In this document: in pieces, positions 54,901-63,620 of the stretch
Numbering within the stretch: position 1 is the stretch's first letter
How the letters are laid out: the number at the start of each line of letters is the position of its first letter
Assembly: GCF_963966145.1 (NCBI RefSeq)
Contig: NC_091050.1
Location: 9,486,001-9,550,000, forward strand
Direction: 5' to 3'
Length of the DNA stretch: 64,000 nucleotides
From: Tenebrio molitor
Taxonomy: Eukaryota; Arthropoda; Insecta; Coleoptera; Tenebrionidae
Notes under the pieces: model-generated
What the model saw: the letters and a program-made list of their open reading frames with translations, nothing else
The model's database searches: none
What the model was told of the DNA's origin: nothing
Made by a program: the position numbers and the translations under genes

Positions 54901-57900
54901 AGCGGATTGGGGTGAGTTGGTTTATCAAAACCGCATCGCTTTTATGATCGGTAAAATATTTATCGGTGTTTTAAGATGGCGTAATTAAAGTTATATATCA
55001 TAAGACGATAAAGATTTTATTGCAAAATCGCCATATATTGATGATTAAGAAGAGCGCCGCGCTGTAAAGTTTTATTTCCCCCAAGTCGGTCCGAAGACAA
55101 GCAAGCTCTTGGAAACTAAAATTTTGCTTAAATTTGTTTTGAACAATTGCGTTTTAGCAATTTCTTAGCCCACAATCGAGCGGGTCCACTTTCTATTTGC
55201 GATGTCCGTGCATAAATGCATCTTCCGACAGATTTATTGTTGACGCAAGAATGCGTTGAAGCAGGTCCAAGTTTTAAATAAAATGCCCACACCGTGTACT
55301 TCAGTAGTCCGAAATTCCTCAAATCTGCAGGATTTGGGGGAGTATGTCGCATCTGTCTGCGGTGACTCGCTGTAAGTGAGCTGGGACAACATTAGAACAT
55401 TTATTAGCATGTAGTTTTGGCAGATGAATCAGAGACCGGTCGTAAAACGAAGTGCAAAATCGAGCTTGTCGTTAGAATTTAATTACACGTTTGCGAAAAA
55501 GGCGATAAATTTATTTTTGGCGTTTATTTTTAGTTTTGACCATCATGCGGACCCTCACCACGTCAACATGTCGGACAGTAGACTCACGTGGAACGGCGAA
55601 CGGGCCGAGGCGAAAAGACTCAAAATGGACATAAAGCTGGAGAACGAGGACGGCAACGAGAGATATTGTTTTCCCGATACGTTGAGGACCTGCAAAGATA
55701 GCACAGCGTAAGTCGTCCCACTCCGTCCGATTGATTTTCTAATTTTACGAGTATATTAAATGAAAGATTGATTTTTCGCGTTTTCAGATTGATCCGCACC
55801 GCTCCGGCCGGCTCGATACCCTCCTTGAGCATGAACAACAGTCAGACGAGCACGTCGGGGAGGGCAGTACCCAGGTGCATACCGCTTCCGAACCGCCAAC
55901 CGTCTTCGTCACCAGTTCCTCTAACAACGCAACTAACGAGCACTTCCAAATACGGTAGGTGGGAACAAATCGGCGAAATACTCGATAATGACCGATCATC
56001 TCCAGCGTCGGACGTTAGTCTGACGATAGTGAAACAACCGGAGCAGCAGCACCGGGCGAGGTACCAGACTGAGGGCAGCAGAGGCGCGGTCAAAGACAGG
56101 GAAGGCAACGGATTTCCCATAGTGCAACTGCTGGGCTACTACCAACCCACCACTCTACAAGTGAGCCAATTGCCAGCGTTACCCCTAAAGTTATACTCAT
56201 TCGAGTCGCCATCAGGTATTCATCGGGACGGACGTCGGCAAAGTAGCGCCGCACATGTTCTACCAAGCGTGCAAAGTCAGCGGCAAGAACTCCACTCCCT
56301 GCGTGGAGAAGAAAGTCGACGGCACGTGCGTCATCGAGCTGCAGCTGGACCCCTCGAAGGAGATGAGCGCCACGTGCGACTGCGTCGGCATACTCAAAGA
56401 GCGGAACGTCGACGTCGAGCACAGGTTCCCCGACCAGCTGGGCAACAGGAGCAAAAAGAAGTCGACCAGGTGTCGGATGATCTTCAGAACGACGCTGACG
56501 CACGACGATGGATCGCAGGAGACGTTGCAAGTGTGTTCGCAGCCTATCGTTTGCAGTAAGTCGGCGGAGCTCGACAAGGGGAACGGTGCGTTAATAACGC
56601 TGGGGGTGTTGCAGCTCAACCTCCGGGAATCCCCGAAATCTGTAAAAAATCTCTGACTTCGTGTCCGGCCAGCGGCGGTTTGGAGCTGTTCGTTTTGGGT
56701 AAAAATTTTCTCAAAGATACTAAGGTTTATTTCCAACAAGTCGACGACGACAGACACATTAGGTGGGAACAAGTGGTTGTTCCCGATAAGGAGTACCTGC
56801 AGCAGGTTTGTCCGGTTCCTCGACAGGTGGACAACTTCGCTTATTCCGCTTTCTGTTCCAGACGCATTTCGTTTGTGTAATACCACCATATCGTAGACCT
56901 GACATAAACGAACCCGTTACGGTCAGGTTATGCGTGGTATCTAGCGGCAAAACTAGTGAACCTCACCAGTTTGTATATACCCCCGTTAACGGGGCTATAC
57001 CGAGCGGTAAGACAAAAATAATTCTATTTCTTGGCAGTTTAACAAAAGATTGATTTAATATTGTTGTTTTGATCTGAGTCAGAGTCGCGACAGTTGAAAA
57101 AACCGGAAGTAAATAGTCGAAAGTATCAAAACAATAACAAAAAATTGAGTCAATCCGAGCTTAAGCATGCGTTGCATGAAATTAATTGGATGTGAGAGAT
57201 GCAAAAAGTGTTGCAAACCGATTCGTTCTGACATTTCTTTTGCTTTTGGGTAACAGTTCCATCAACAAAACAACAGTTACGATAGCGCATTGCAATACTT
57301 TTTCCCAATACGAGGATGAAATTGGAAAATTGTTACCGAACGAGTTATTCAACGATTTGCGTCGACAGACGGTCAGATTTGAGGCACTTTGATGGGTGGT
57401 AACAATTTTTCGGTTTGTATTTCTCCCATTTTGAGGTGGCAAATCTGCATTAAAGAGTGAACGCGTGAGCGAAAGAGTGTGGATTGAGGTTTTTACTTGA
57501 ACAGTAGAGAGAGCAAGTGTGCGAATGTTTGCGCGTGAGAATGCCCACGGTGTGATTGTTTAATGCAGCATTTGCCCCAACGGTTTCAGATAAGGGTTAC
57601 ATTACGCCGTTTTTCAAGATATTTTTGCCAGTTTTGTGTGGATTCAGAAAATTGTCGCTGTAATGTAACCCTGAATTTTCAGTGGCTTTGGAAGCAGAAC
57701 ATGTTTCATATTTTGTATTTTTGTGTTTTATTTAGGTAGAATTCTGCAGATTGCATCATATTTTTCAAGTAAAAGTACAATATATAAATACTCTCTTATG
57801 TATTGTGTAATATATATAAAAATGACATGTATTCCATTTCTTTGAGATGTATTTTTATTACGAATTTATTGTACCTTTGATTTATTTGAAATGTAATTAT

Positions 57901-60900
57901 TTTAAAGACATTTTTTGTATTTAATGACATGCATATTTGCAAGTATGTAATGCCAAAGCCAGTTTTATTTATTTCACTGTTGTACTGTAAAATCTTTTGA
58001 CGTCGGCTGCCACCATTCCAGCCAGGTTCCGCGACATTGATCACGGCCGAGTCAAAAAATTTTACAAATTGTTTGTGTCGATTCTTCGACCACATTTCTG
58101 TATGAGATGCAAAGTTGTTATAAACAAATTTCAATTGCGTTTGCTTTCACTTTGTCTCATACAGCATACAGACTCTGTATACGCAGAGGGGCCGCCTGCC
58201 ATCGTCTTCTCTCAGCCTGCGGGGCCTAACCTACGCCGATGACGCGTCATTCAGGTTCTAGTTTCACGGGTACTTAAAAAAACACACGATACATCACTAC
58301 ACACCTACACAAACACTCACACACACCACGACCTTTCTTTTTCAGGAACAATACCATTTCAGTTCTATTTTTGTTCGTGTTGCCGCCAAAACGATAAAGT
58401 GATTAGTTTATTTATTGTCGGTTCACTACTCCTCGCAGCTTCCATCAACTGCTTGCATACCCATCGTTCAGCGATCAAACGCAATAAATAAATTGTCATT
58501 TTGTTCAGAACTGAAACGAGCGCTCTCGACTTCACCGCGAGCCACATTTGTTCCTAAAAGAATGCATACACGTGATACATCTCACACAACACTACAAAAA
58601 ACAAGCGTTATACTTGTTATCATTACACTATATACCTACCCTTAATTTTAATTTACACTATAAATTTTTAAACATCATTATTTTTAAGTTCATCTTTACA
58701 GTATAAGCTCTTACATGTAGACTTTTCTGTTATAAATGTAATTTTAAGTTATTATCCAAAAAAAAGTAACTGATTCACCAGCAAAAGTTAGGTCCTCCTG
58801 GATATTTGCATTCAAAATAACAATATCTAGGTACGCCACTGCAGAGGATAGGTTTCTTTTTATTTTTCTTGCAGGGATACCGACTTCAGAACTGACCCTG
58901 TTTGCGACCTGTAATGTTAACGCACTGTGCAAATGAGATGACAGGTTTTTTCTGTTTGTGTTGTTAGGATATAGATCCTCTTATCACCAGATTCCATTTT
59001 TTATCCCCTAAGAATTCTCTCTACGATCGATTTTATGTGGGATTTTGGTGAATGGTAATTTTAAGATCATTATCATTTCAAGGGGTTGTGTCGCAGTTCC
59101 CGCCAGAAATGCAGCTCCACCTTAAAATTCGCGACATTAATAAAACTAATTTTTTCACTTTTGCAACCAGAACTGATCACGAAAGCTTCACCAGTTGAAG
59201 GTTTCATTGATTTGATAAATTTTGAGGCGCATTTGTGACGGGAAACCGTTTAAACTTACTTAATTTCTCAAGGGGCGAGATGAGATCTTCACTAATCTCT
59301 GTTTGATGTTTTCAGAAGATTTCATCTCGCACCGCTCACTCGTAATGTAAGTTTTTAATTTTTCCCATCCGCACGTTACACGAGCCACACCCACACGACT
59401 TAGTTTAATTTCATGTTACTTAGCTTAATTGGGAAACACACTTAACACCCGGCCCTCCATATTTGTTTTAGTTGTATTAATCATGACCATGACTTTTATT
59501 AATCGAACTAAAACTATTTCAGGCTATGTTGCAAGATTAAATTCGCATAAAATTGGTGGTGGAATGATTCGAAGAGCGACTAAATTTAAACGCATCATTT
59601 TCGCATAGGGTAGAGAGGTTTCTTATTATACGATTTGTCCGTAAAAAATATTTAGCCTGAAGTATTTGATCATCATATTATACTTTTCATAATTCCTGAA
59701 ATCCTTTATTGTAGGCTTAGACTTGAGTATGACAACTGAACAAGTGGAACGAAAGTCATTCTGTAACTGGTTATTTGATTCGGTGCGAGTTTGGGGCGTT
59801 AACATTGTGGGTCATGTCTATCAAGCCATTGCCTCGATCGCAGTAGCATAAGAGAATAATTTTCGGTTGTGGACAACAAGTGCGTGGCTTGAGTGGCAAT
59901 GCCCCCCCTTTTTTTACAGTGGCTTTGACGGCAGCTATTAGTTAGAAAATGTACCTGTCCGCGTGCCTTTTCTTATACAGTTTTTGTACATTACAGTTCA
60001 CGTCGATCCTCCCCCTGCTACTACTCAAGCGCCATTTTTTAACAAGATGCTTTGGTCGTCGAACATCAGCAAGAGAGAGCAAGATCTGGGCATGATGCCT
60101 CCTCCGGAGTCCAGCATGGTGCCGATGGCCCCCCGACGCCCCTCCATCAGCTTACCGTCGACGAGCGACAACCTGTCGCCCCCTTTGCGCACCCTCAAAC
60201 AAGAGTACATCGACGAGAACAGTCAGAGTTCCATCGACCCAATCGACCACCCGGAGCGCTACAGACACATCTCCGAGAGCTCTCTGGACGTCCACCCCGG
60301 CGACTCGAACATGTCGATGATCAACGACAACTCCATCGACATGTTGAGCCACAACAACATGCTCAACCACAACGAGAACTCCAACTTGAGCGTGAGCAAC
60401 GAGAGCAGCGTCGAAATGATGGTGCGGAGGGGCTCAGTCAGCAGGAACATCTGCGAGAGCTCGATGGACGTCAATCTGAGCAACTCCCAGATGTCGACGA
60501 TGAACGAAGACAACTCGTGCAGCAACGTGATGCAGCACTGCAGCAACTCAGTAGTGACGGACCGACTGGTCTTGTCGCAGCCGGCGCTGATGCACCAGAG
60601 CATGCTGGCGTCGGCGTCGCACGGCGAGATGGCCGCCGCCACCGCCGAAGAGCTGAAAGTGATGGATTTGCGGATGAAGATGCCGATGGCGACCGTTGCC
60701 GATCTGGTCAACAGCAACGCGCCCTCCATGGCCACGTTGCAAAGCTTCGGCGTGACGGAAGCTTCCAACAACCCTCTGCCGGCGCAGAGCGCGCAAAGCG
60801 TCGAGAACTTCTTGACCAACATGGAGGCCAAAGTCATACAAGGCAACTTGCAACTGAAGAACGACGTTTCGGACAAGATTAACGAGATCATCAACACGGA

Positions 60901-62128
60901 ATCGCGCGCTTTCGGCTCGCCGAAGATGCTGAACTCGTCGGCGACGCAAACTTGTCGGAACATGATCACCACCAACAGCAGCGCGACCAACGAACCGGTC
61001 TATCTGAGCTCGCAGAGGCCGTTCTTGACAGGGACCACTCAAAACGAGACCATGCACATCGTTGCGAAGAGCGAAGCCGCCGCCATCGCCGAACAAACGA
61101 TATCCGAACAAACCAGCGCCATGACGTCGCCTATTACAACCATGACGAGCACGGCGCTGGAAACCAACATTACCGTTCCGATCAACACCGACAAGCTGGA
61201 CCAACTCGTCAATTCGACGGTGGAGTCGCACATAGGAAGCCCCACGAGGTCCGACCAATCGAAAGACGTTCTCATGTCCAACAAGCTGAGTCTGGCTCCC
61301 GGCACTCCCACCAACTCGTCGGACGTGATTCGGGACGTGATGCTGAACTCGCAACCCAACCTGATGGTGGCGCCCATCATCAACACCACGCTGCCCTCCC
61401 CCATCATGAACCAGCACGATCTCAGCCACCCCCACACCTCCCCCAACCTGTCTCCCGCAGTGATATTAAATTCGCAAATCTCGCCGAGTCTGATGTGCAG
61501 AAACACTCAAGACACTCTGCTGCCGAACGCGATCTGCCAGCCTAGCGTGACGGTGGAGTCGCCCCTGCAGCCCTCGGTGGTCCCGACGCTCCTGACCACC
61601 AACCCGAATCACACCTCCCCGCTACATTCCCCGATCGCCAATCCTTTGACGTTGGTCACCACGACCGAACCCGAGAAGGTCGTGTTGTTGAAGGCGGCGG
61701 TGGATCTCTTGGAGACCCAGAAGAAAATATCGGAGTTGGACAGCAGAAAGAACATCGATGCGAAAGAACCGATGATGAACAAGATGATTATGGAAGATAT
61801 TATGACAATGGCGTCGACCGGTAACAACGACGTCATGCCTACAAATAGACTAAGTCAATTACAAGGGAACAATTTTGTACAACCTCCACTTTTAAGTACG
61901 GTGTCGTCGCCGGAAATGTCTTTGTTGAACAAGACGATAGCTCAGGACAATAAGTCTGATTTTGTTATACCAGTGCCTGTGAAGGAACTGACTGGTGTTT
62001 CCCAAACCGACAAGAAGAACGAAGACAGAATGATCCCGCAGTCGTTCACTTCCTTAACAGAAAACGAACTGATCAACTTCATAAATCCTAGTTGTTTTGA
62101 CCAAGGTAATAACAGCAACTATCACTAA
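9952..62128 (+). CDS. NFAT: NFAT transcription factor, NFAT5/TonEBP type, 1,224 aa
   Basis: Nine coding exons join in frame: 9952-10033, 27527-27577, 54725-54911, 55534-55707, 55788-56160, 56216-56555, 56615-56805, 56862-57006 and 59997-62128. The Lys/Ser-rich N-terminus (MAPKRPSKSHQSEKK) is followed by a basic stretch with an AT-hook-like PGRPPSGKR in exon 3 and a possible SUMO site IKLE (K141). The Rel-homology DNA-binding domain (about 215-400) has the recognition loop RARYQTEGSRG (254-264), HMFYQACKVSGKNSTPC and VDCVGIL-like CDCVGILKERN. The IPT/TIG dimerisation domain is about 403-512 (LELFVLGKNFLKDTKVYFQ). Residues 515-1224, in one exon, are Ser/Asn/Met/Thr-rich and probably transactivating; the end has ENELINFINP. 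RARYxTEGSRG followed by an IPT domain marks NFAT, and the match is to NFAT5, which responds to osmotic stress and lacks calcineurin docking; I see no clear PxIxIT motif. Exons 1-2 are assigned by phase and splice sites only and are less certain than exons 3-9. Confidence 0.9.
11610..12007. mobile_element. TA-flanked MITE, 398 bp
   Basis: The left end reads CAGCCTGTCCCAGAACTGCC. The right end in reverse complement reads CAGAGATGTCCCAGAACTAA. Both ends are bordered by TA (11608-11609 and 12008-12009), the target duplication expected for Tc1/mariner-like elements. There is no transposase, so it is non-autonomous. TIR identity is strongest in the core GTCCCAGAACT. Confidence 0.7.
15620..16184. 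mobile_element. hAT-superfamily MITE with perfect 8-bp target duplication
   Basis: The left end begins TAGAGATGAGCGATATTTCA; the right end in reverse complement begins TAGAGATGGGCGATCCGGTG. The flanks are identical 8-mers, CGCCATAC, at 15612-15619 and 16185-16192. This is the hallmark of hAT insertion. Inside both ends there are repeated short motifs around ATCACGGT/ACCGTGAT (several copies in 15640-15730 and 16085-16165), typical of subterminal transposase-binding repeats. At 565 bp with no transposase, it is a non-autonomous element. The perfect target duplication argues for a relatively young insertion. Confidence 0.92.
18190..18901. mobile_element. TA-flanked MITE with about 60-bp inverted repeats, 712 bp
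   Basis: The left end reads CCGGGTGGGGCATCGTATAC and continues GCGCACGCGAGAAATCGCAA. The right end in reverse complement reads CAGTGTGGGGCATCGTATAC and continues GCGCACGCAAAAAATCGCAA. Similarity runs on through CTTCTAATTAAAT. TA dinucleotides border both ends (18188-18189 and 18902-18903). There is no transposase reading frame. The TA duplication suggests Tc1/mariner-type mobilisation. Confidence 0.85.
19246..19461. mobile_element. Short MITE of about 0.2 kb, almost entirely inverted repeat
   Basis: Both ends carry TTTATATCGGGTGTTCATTT as inverted copies, followed by related arms: CTTCAAAGTTGTCGTTGAAG on the left and CCTCAAAGTAGGCGTTGAAG on the right in reverse complement. Both arms end in GCACCAC. 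The exact target duplication cannot be fixed because the flanking TTTATA is shared by both sides; TA or TTATA are possible. A transcript would fold into one long hairpin. Confidence 0.8.
20155..20700 (+). pseudogene. Internally deleted transposase gene, DUF4817 type
   Basis: A reading frame starts at ATG 20317 (MAFTNLEKTGMVLIYGKARG) and continues through RQIYGERFPQRILPNTRTF. This is the N-terminal helix-turn-helix (DUF4817) region of a transposase family common in insects. It hits a stop at 20533. Moving one base keeps the family pattern going (EEKILHEVERQSRTSTRRFA, then AISQFVVW), so there is a frameshift near 20525. Soon after, the sequence jumps to what looks like the transposase C-terminus (EIRQNRGILNRVRVTLL), so the catalytic core is missing. 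The element may start at the TACAGGGTGAC at 20153; I did not find the matching right end. It is dead and non-autonomous. Confidence 0.75.
30702..31159. mobile_element. MITE with about 42-bp inverted repeats, 458 bp
   Basis: The left end reads CAGAGTGTAACAGAAAAAAG and continues TGCATTTATTTTAACTGGCA. The right end in reverse complement reads CAGGGTGAAACAGAAAAAGT and continues GCATTTATTTTAACTGGTAA. The left flank is TA; the right flank is CA, so the second TA is probably mutated. No coding capacity is visible. It is Tc1/mariner-like by its ends. Confidence 0.8.
31692..31837. repeat. 146-bp foldback, near-perfect hairpin
   Basis: The arm TAACACGTGTTCAATTGAAA, continuing TGTTCATCAAATTGGCTTTG, is matched by an inverted copy at about 31796-31837. 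Reverse complemented, that copy reads TAACAAGTGTTCAATTGGAA and continues TGTTCATCAAGTTGGCTTTG. The loop is about 60 bases. It is probably a very short MITE; a transcribed copy would make a long hairpin RNA. Confidence 0.8.
33600..33900 (-). pseudogene. Tc1 transposase remnant (antisense to NFAT)
   Basis: On the - strand, 33735-33773 translates to WSSQSPDLNPIEK, the signature around the last aspartate and glutamate region of Tc1-type DD34E transposases (family form WPSQSPDLNPIE). Just upstream on that strand (about 33780-33900) there are decayed traces such as IMNGS and LAQDYSKNVFG in the expected order. Downstream fragments to about 33600 match only loosely. Stop codons interrupt every part (one right before the Trp and one after EKI), so this is a dead fragment. 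I could not locate its terminal repeats. Confidence 0.75.
37156..37746. mobile_element. hAT-like non-autonomous element, 591 bp
   Basis: The left end reads CAGCGTTTCTAAACC; the right end in reverse complement reads CAGTGGTTCTTAACC. Both fit the CAGnGnTTCTnAACC ends of hAT elements. The 8-bp flanks GTGTAGGG (37148-37155) and GTCCAGGG (37747-37754) agree at 6 of 8 positions, consistent with an aged target duplication. The interior contains a foldback at 37250-37371. No transposase was recognised. Confidence 0.75.
37250..37371. repeat. Foldback nested in the hAT-like element
   Basis: The left arm, TTATTTGACGAGCTAATAAT followed by GCCTATCATAATCCAC, is mirrored on the right by GTGGATTATAGGCATTATTC followed by GCAAGTTAAATAAG. 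The dyad continues inward through GTTAAAAAACGAG and CGAGTTTTTTAA to a centre CGAGCCGCAGGCGAG near 37311. The pairing covers about 45 bases per arm with small interruptions. Confidence 0.8.
40691..40740. repeat. Dispersed repeat, copy A
   Basis: This segment (TTCAAGCGGTTGACAACCAC and then GCATTTGTGTATCTCTATAG) has an inverted relative at 46391-46440. There the reverse complement reads GAACAAGCGGTCGAAAATCG and then CGCCTTTGTGCATCTCTATA. Similarity covers about 50 bases and stops on both sides. It is probably a fragment of a repeat family; no function is suggested. Confidence 0.6.
43055..43207 (-). CDS. Isolated spectrin-repeat-like exon on the opposite strand
   Basis: Read on the - strand, this 153-bp segment is exactly 51 codons, without stops. 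A pyrimidine-containing acceptor (GGGTTCAG) precedes it and a donor (CAG|GTGCAT) follows it. The peptide starts SNVVFIHDMMLKAGSDLITG and ends RETLRRRWENLEMPQ. The spacing of A, LI, A-I and the RRW-LE ending resembles the second half of a spectrin repeat (helices B and C). Its base composition stands out against the AT-rich intron. The open frame continues only a few codons past the donor. It could be an exon of a nested antisense gene, or a duplicated exon left from a gene elsewhere; I did not find convincing partner exons. The family assignment is tentative. Confidence 0.4.
43839..43857. repeat. (GTT)n microsatellite
   Basis: A short pure GTT run of about six units, with no associated structure. 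Confidence 0.85.
46391..46440. repeat. Dispersed repeat, copy B (inverted relative to copy A)
   Basis: This is the inverted counterpart of 40691-40740, sharing about 50 bases around CTATAGAGATGCACAAAG. The copies are 5.7 kb apart. The regions beyond the shared core are unrelated by eye, so this is not one large element with terminal repeats that I can demonstrate. Confidence 0.55.
46735..46756. repeat. Short near-perfect dyad, CCCTCGAG...CTCTCGGG
   Basis: CCCTCGAGCTAAAGCTCTCG is followed by GG. AGCTAAAGCT is its centre and the outer CCCTCGAG/CTCTCGGG arms pair with one or two mismatches. It resembles the centres of the foldbacks at 37311 and 52920. Confidence 0.5.
47494..47814 (-). CDS. Unidentified antisense open frame, coding-like in part
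   Basis: The - strand is open for about 106 codons. The middle (IPGVFWNGQVAVLFNGEYYK, then RKNPFDERLGDGILFIGQ) has a balanced, globular-protein-like composition, unlike the Lys/Ile/Phe-rich translations of the surrounding AT-rich DNA. There is no ATG in a suitable place at its start; the frame runs on upstream and could begin after an acceptor-like GAG. The last 20 residues look non-coding. I recognise no family. It could be an exon of a nested gene, perhaps together with the - strand exon at 43055, or chance. No splice partner was established. Confidence 0.22.
   Translation of the reverse strand: MLKKIQLESFCHCRTKRSAPQILKIPGVFWNGQVAVLFNGEYYKAAMTCRKNPFDERLGDGILFIGQKSLGKILYTFYYVFFQVFIRAKLCVVTQISLHVYQIKKL
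50397..50665 (+). promoter_or_regulatory. Candidate internal NFAT promoter and non-coding first exon
   Basis: An insect initiator TCAGTT (50397-50402, start A at 50399) is followed about 28 bases later by GGTGCA, a near match to a DPE. The sequence around it is unusually GC/CpG-rich for this intron (GTGCGCACGCGCG at 50341). A strong splice donor AAG|GTGAGA ends the segment at 50665. Splicing to the acceptor at 54725 would give a leader with short upstream ORFs (for example ATGTTCCTC, 13 codons, at about 50488). Translation would then start at ATG 54736, which lies in the NFAT frame with A at -3. This would make a shorter NFAT lacking the first 47 residues. Drosophila NFAT is, to my knowledge, also reported with alternative N-termini. 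The site is inferred, not proven. Confidence 0.45.
52835..52996. repeat. Foldback with GAGG/CCTC core
   Basis: The left arm, ACTTCGTAATAGTTATTTAC and then ATTACCAGATGCGTAAGT, pairs with the right arm. In reverse complement the right arm reads GCTTCGTAGTAGGAAAAATT and then TAATACAATACACGATGCGC. The centre is CCCGAGGCGACAGCCGAGGG. A related segment (TACGTAGTAGGAAAAATTTA) recurs at 53592-53611, and a further imperfect foldback occupies about 53490-53610, so this 0.8-kb area is a small cluster of related repeats. Confidence 0.65.
57007..59996 (+). other. NFAT intron 8 (3.0 kb)
   Basis: This is the only long intron in the 3' part of the gene, lying between the IPT-coding exon and the giant last exon. 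Two acceptors compete at its end: the one at 59980 would shift the frame into an early stop, whereas TTACAG at 59996 keeps the long frame. If the intron is retained, the protein ends after SGKTKIILFLGSLTKD (TGA 57051-57053), giving a factor with DNA-binding and dimerisation domains but no tail. An AATAAA at 58483 could serve such a transcript. The interior has a 12-bp inverted repeat (AGGGTTACATTA at 57593, its complement at 57661) and a CA-rich run near 58301-58330. I see no other gene. Confidence 0.55.
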
Positions 62129-63620
62129 GCTTCTGTTAATTAAGTGTTCTTTTTTCTTTAAAGTAGCACCAGTAGATACTAAAAAAGCATAAGAGAATTG
62201 AACCGTGTGTAGCACTAGTGGTCTGTGTACATATGTGTATTGGTGGACAAAAGAAAAATTATCTCAGATTAGTTATAAATTAATTAATCATATTATTTAT
62301 ATTCTATGATAGAGTTTTTGTAACTGTATGTAACACTAACTTTATTAGTTTAATCGTGTTAACACATCTATCATTGCATGGCTTTTTTTTCCCCAAGTTG
62401 CGTCACGTTATTGTCCTAATCCATTTATTTTTTTCAGTATAAATTCATTGGTGGAGGCATCATTCATGTTCCGTACTCATTGCTGTGTAAGGTGTTATTG
62501 TTTGCATTTAAAAGCTCAGCTTACAAATTATAATGTGCTTTTTAATTCAATGATGAGGCACTTTATACATGCAACTTCTAATCTAAGTACAAGAAGTTAC
62601 ATTTTTTTTACGTTGTTCATATGTAATGTTTACATATTTGTTGTAAGATTACCGTGTTGTAATCGAGTATTATTGCGATTGCTCAGCAGCAATTTGTTCA
62701 AAGTAAATGCCATTTTTTAAGAAACAATTGACAAGTTAACGTAGTAGTTCTGTATCTATGTGTTATCTTTTTAAGTTTGCTCAATTACATAATATGCTTT
62801 CTATTTATGAAATGATGAAGGGACTTAAATTTTTCATTTTATTTTTCAATCTGCTTGTGCGAAATTTACGTCACTTTTTTAATCTTACATTTCTTTTATG
62901 TTCCATCTTGGAATTTCTGTGAAATTTTAATTTTATTTTTAAAATGTCAATGCAAATAGATATAAGACGAAACGAAATTTCAACACAGTGTTTTCCATGA
63001 AAACATTCTGTGCATTATTTATACTTGTGCGGTAATTTATTTTATAGTTTTAAAGTGTCATTTATTTAATGCTGTTTCAATATTATGAAAGTGCTATATC
63101 TTTTTATTATGTTACGTTTAAAACGATGCAAGTATAAATAATATTTATTACTGTATATTATATGTATAAAATTTGTATGGCTATATGAAACCTATTCAAG
63201 TGTTATGATTGTTACAAGGTGTATATTTCAGAAAAAAATATATATTGAATAGAAAATCGATGTTTCATTTGCCACACACCCCACAACACGCTCTTTTTTT
63301 CCCACATAATCTCCACTTTCTTGTAAAAACAATATTTCAATTAATTACGCAACGGCAAATACAACATTAATGTGATCACAATTATTCAGTGGCGTAGTTG
63401 ATCACAGCTTGGCACATGAAATGCGCAGAAGAGGAAACGAGAGAGTGTCGGTCTATAAGTGTTTATAATTTTTCACAGTATTATGTATTTTGAAAATCTC
63501 TGAATCCCTTTTCTATTTTGTCGTACGCCACTGTCGCAACTTTCGAAATCCGTAGCCGCCCGGATTATAGTAGGCTTTGATTAAAAATGAAAAAATGTCT
63601 CACTCAAATTACTTGTCATT
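62129..63620 (+). other. NFAT 3' UTR and intergenic region
   Basis: AT-rich sequence follows the NFAT stop. I found no canonical AATAAA in the first kilobase; variant signals are likely, for example within the A/T-rich stretch around 63130-63250. The open frame at 62448 is not supported as a gene. The base composition becomes less T-rich from about 63260, which probably marks the change from 3' UTR to the upstream region of the next gene. The promoter of that gene should lie within 63260-63620, but no clear core element was seen. Confidence 0.45.

Noticed and set aside
55842..56889. Long frames antisense to the NFAT Rel-homology exons
   Set aside because: These are shadows of GC-rich coding exons; the + strand is clearly coding and the frames cross real splice sites.
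60052..61545. Long alternative-frame and antisense frames in the last NFAT exon
   Set aside because: They are low-complexity shadows (Arg/His/Glu-rich or Val/Asp-rich) of the Ser/Asn/Met-rich coding frame.
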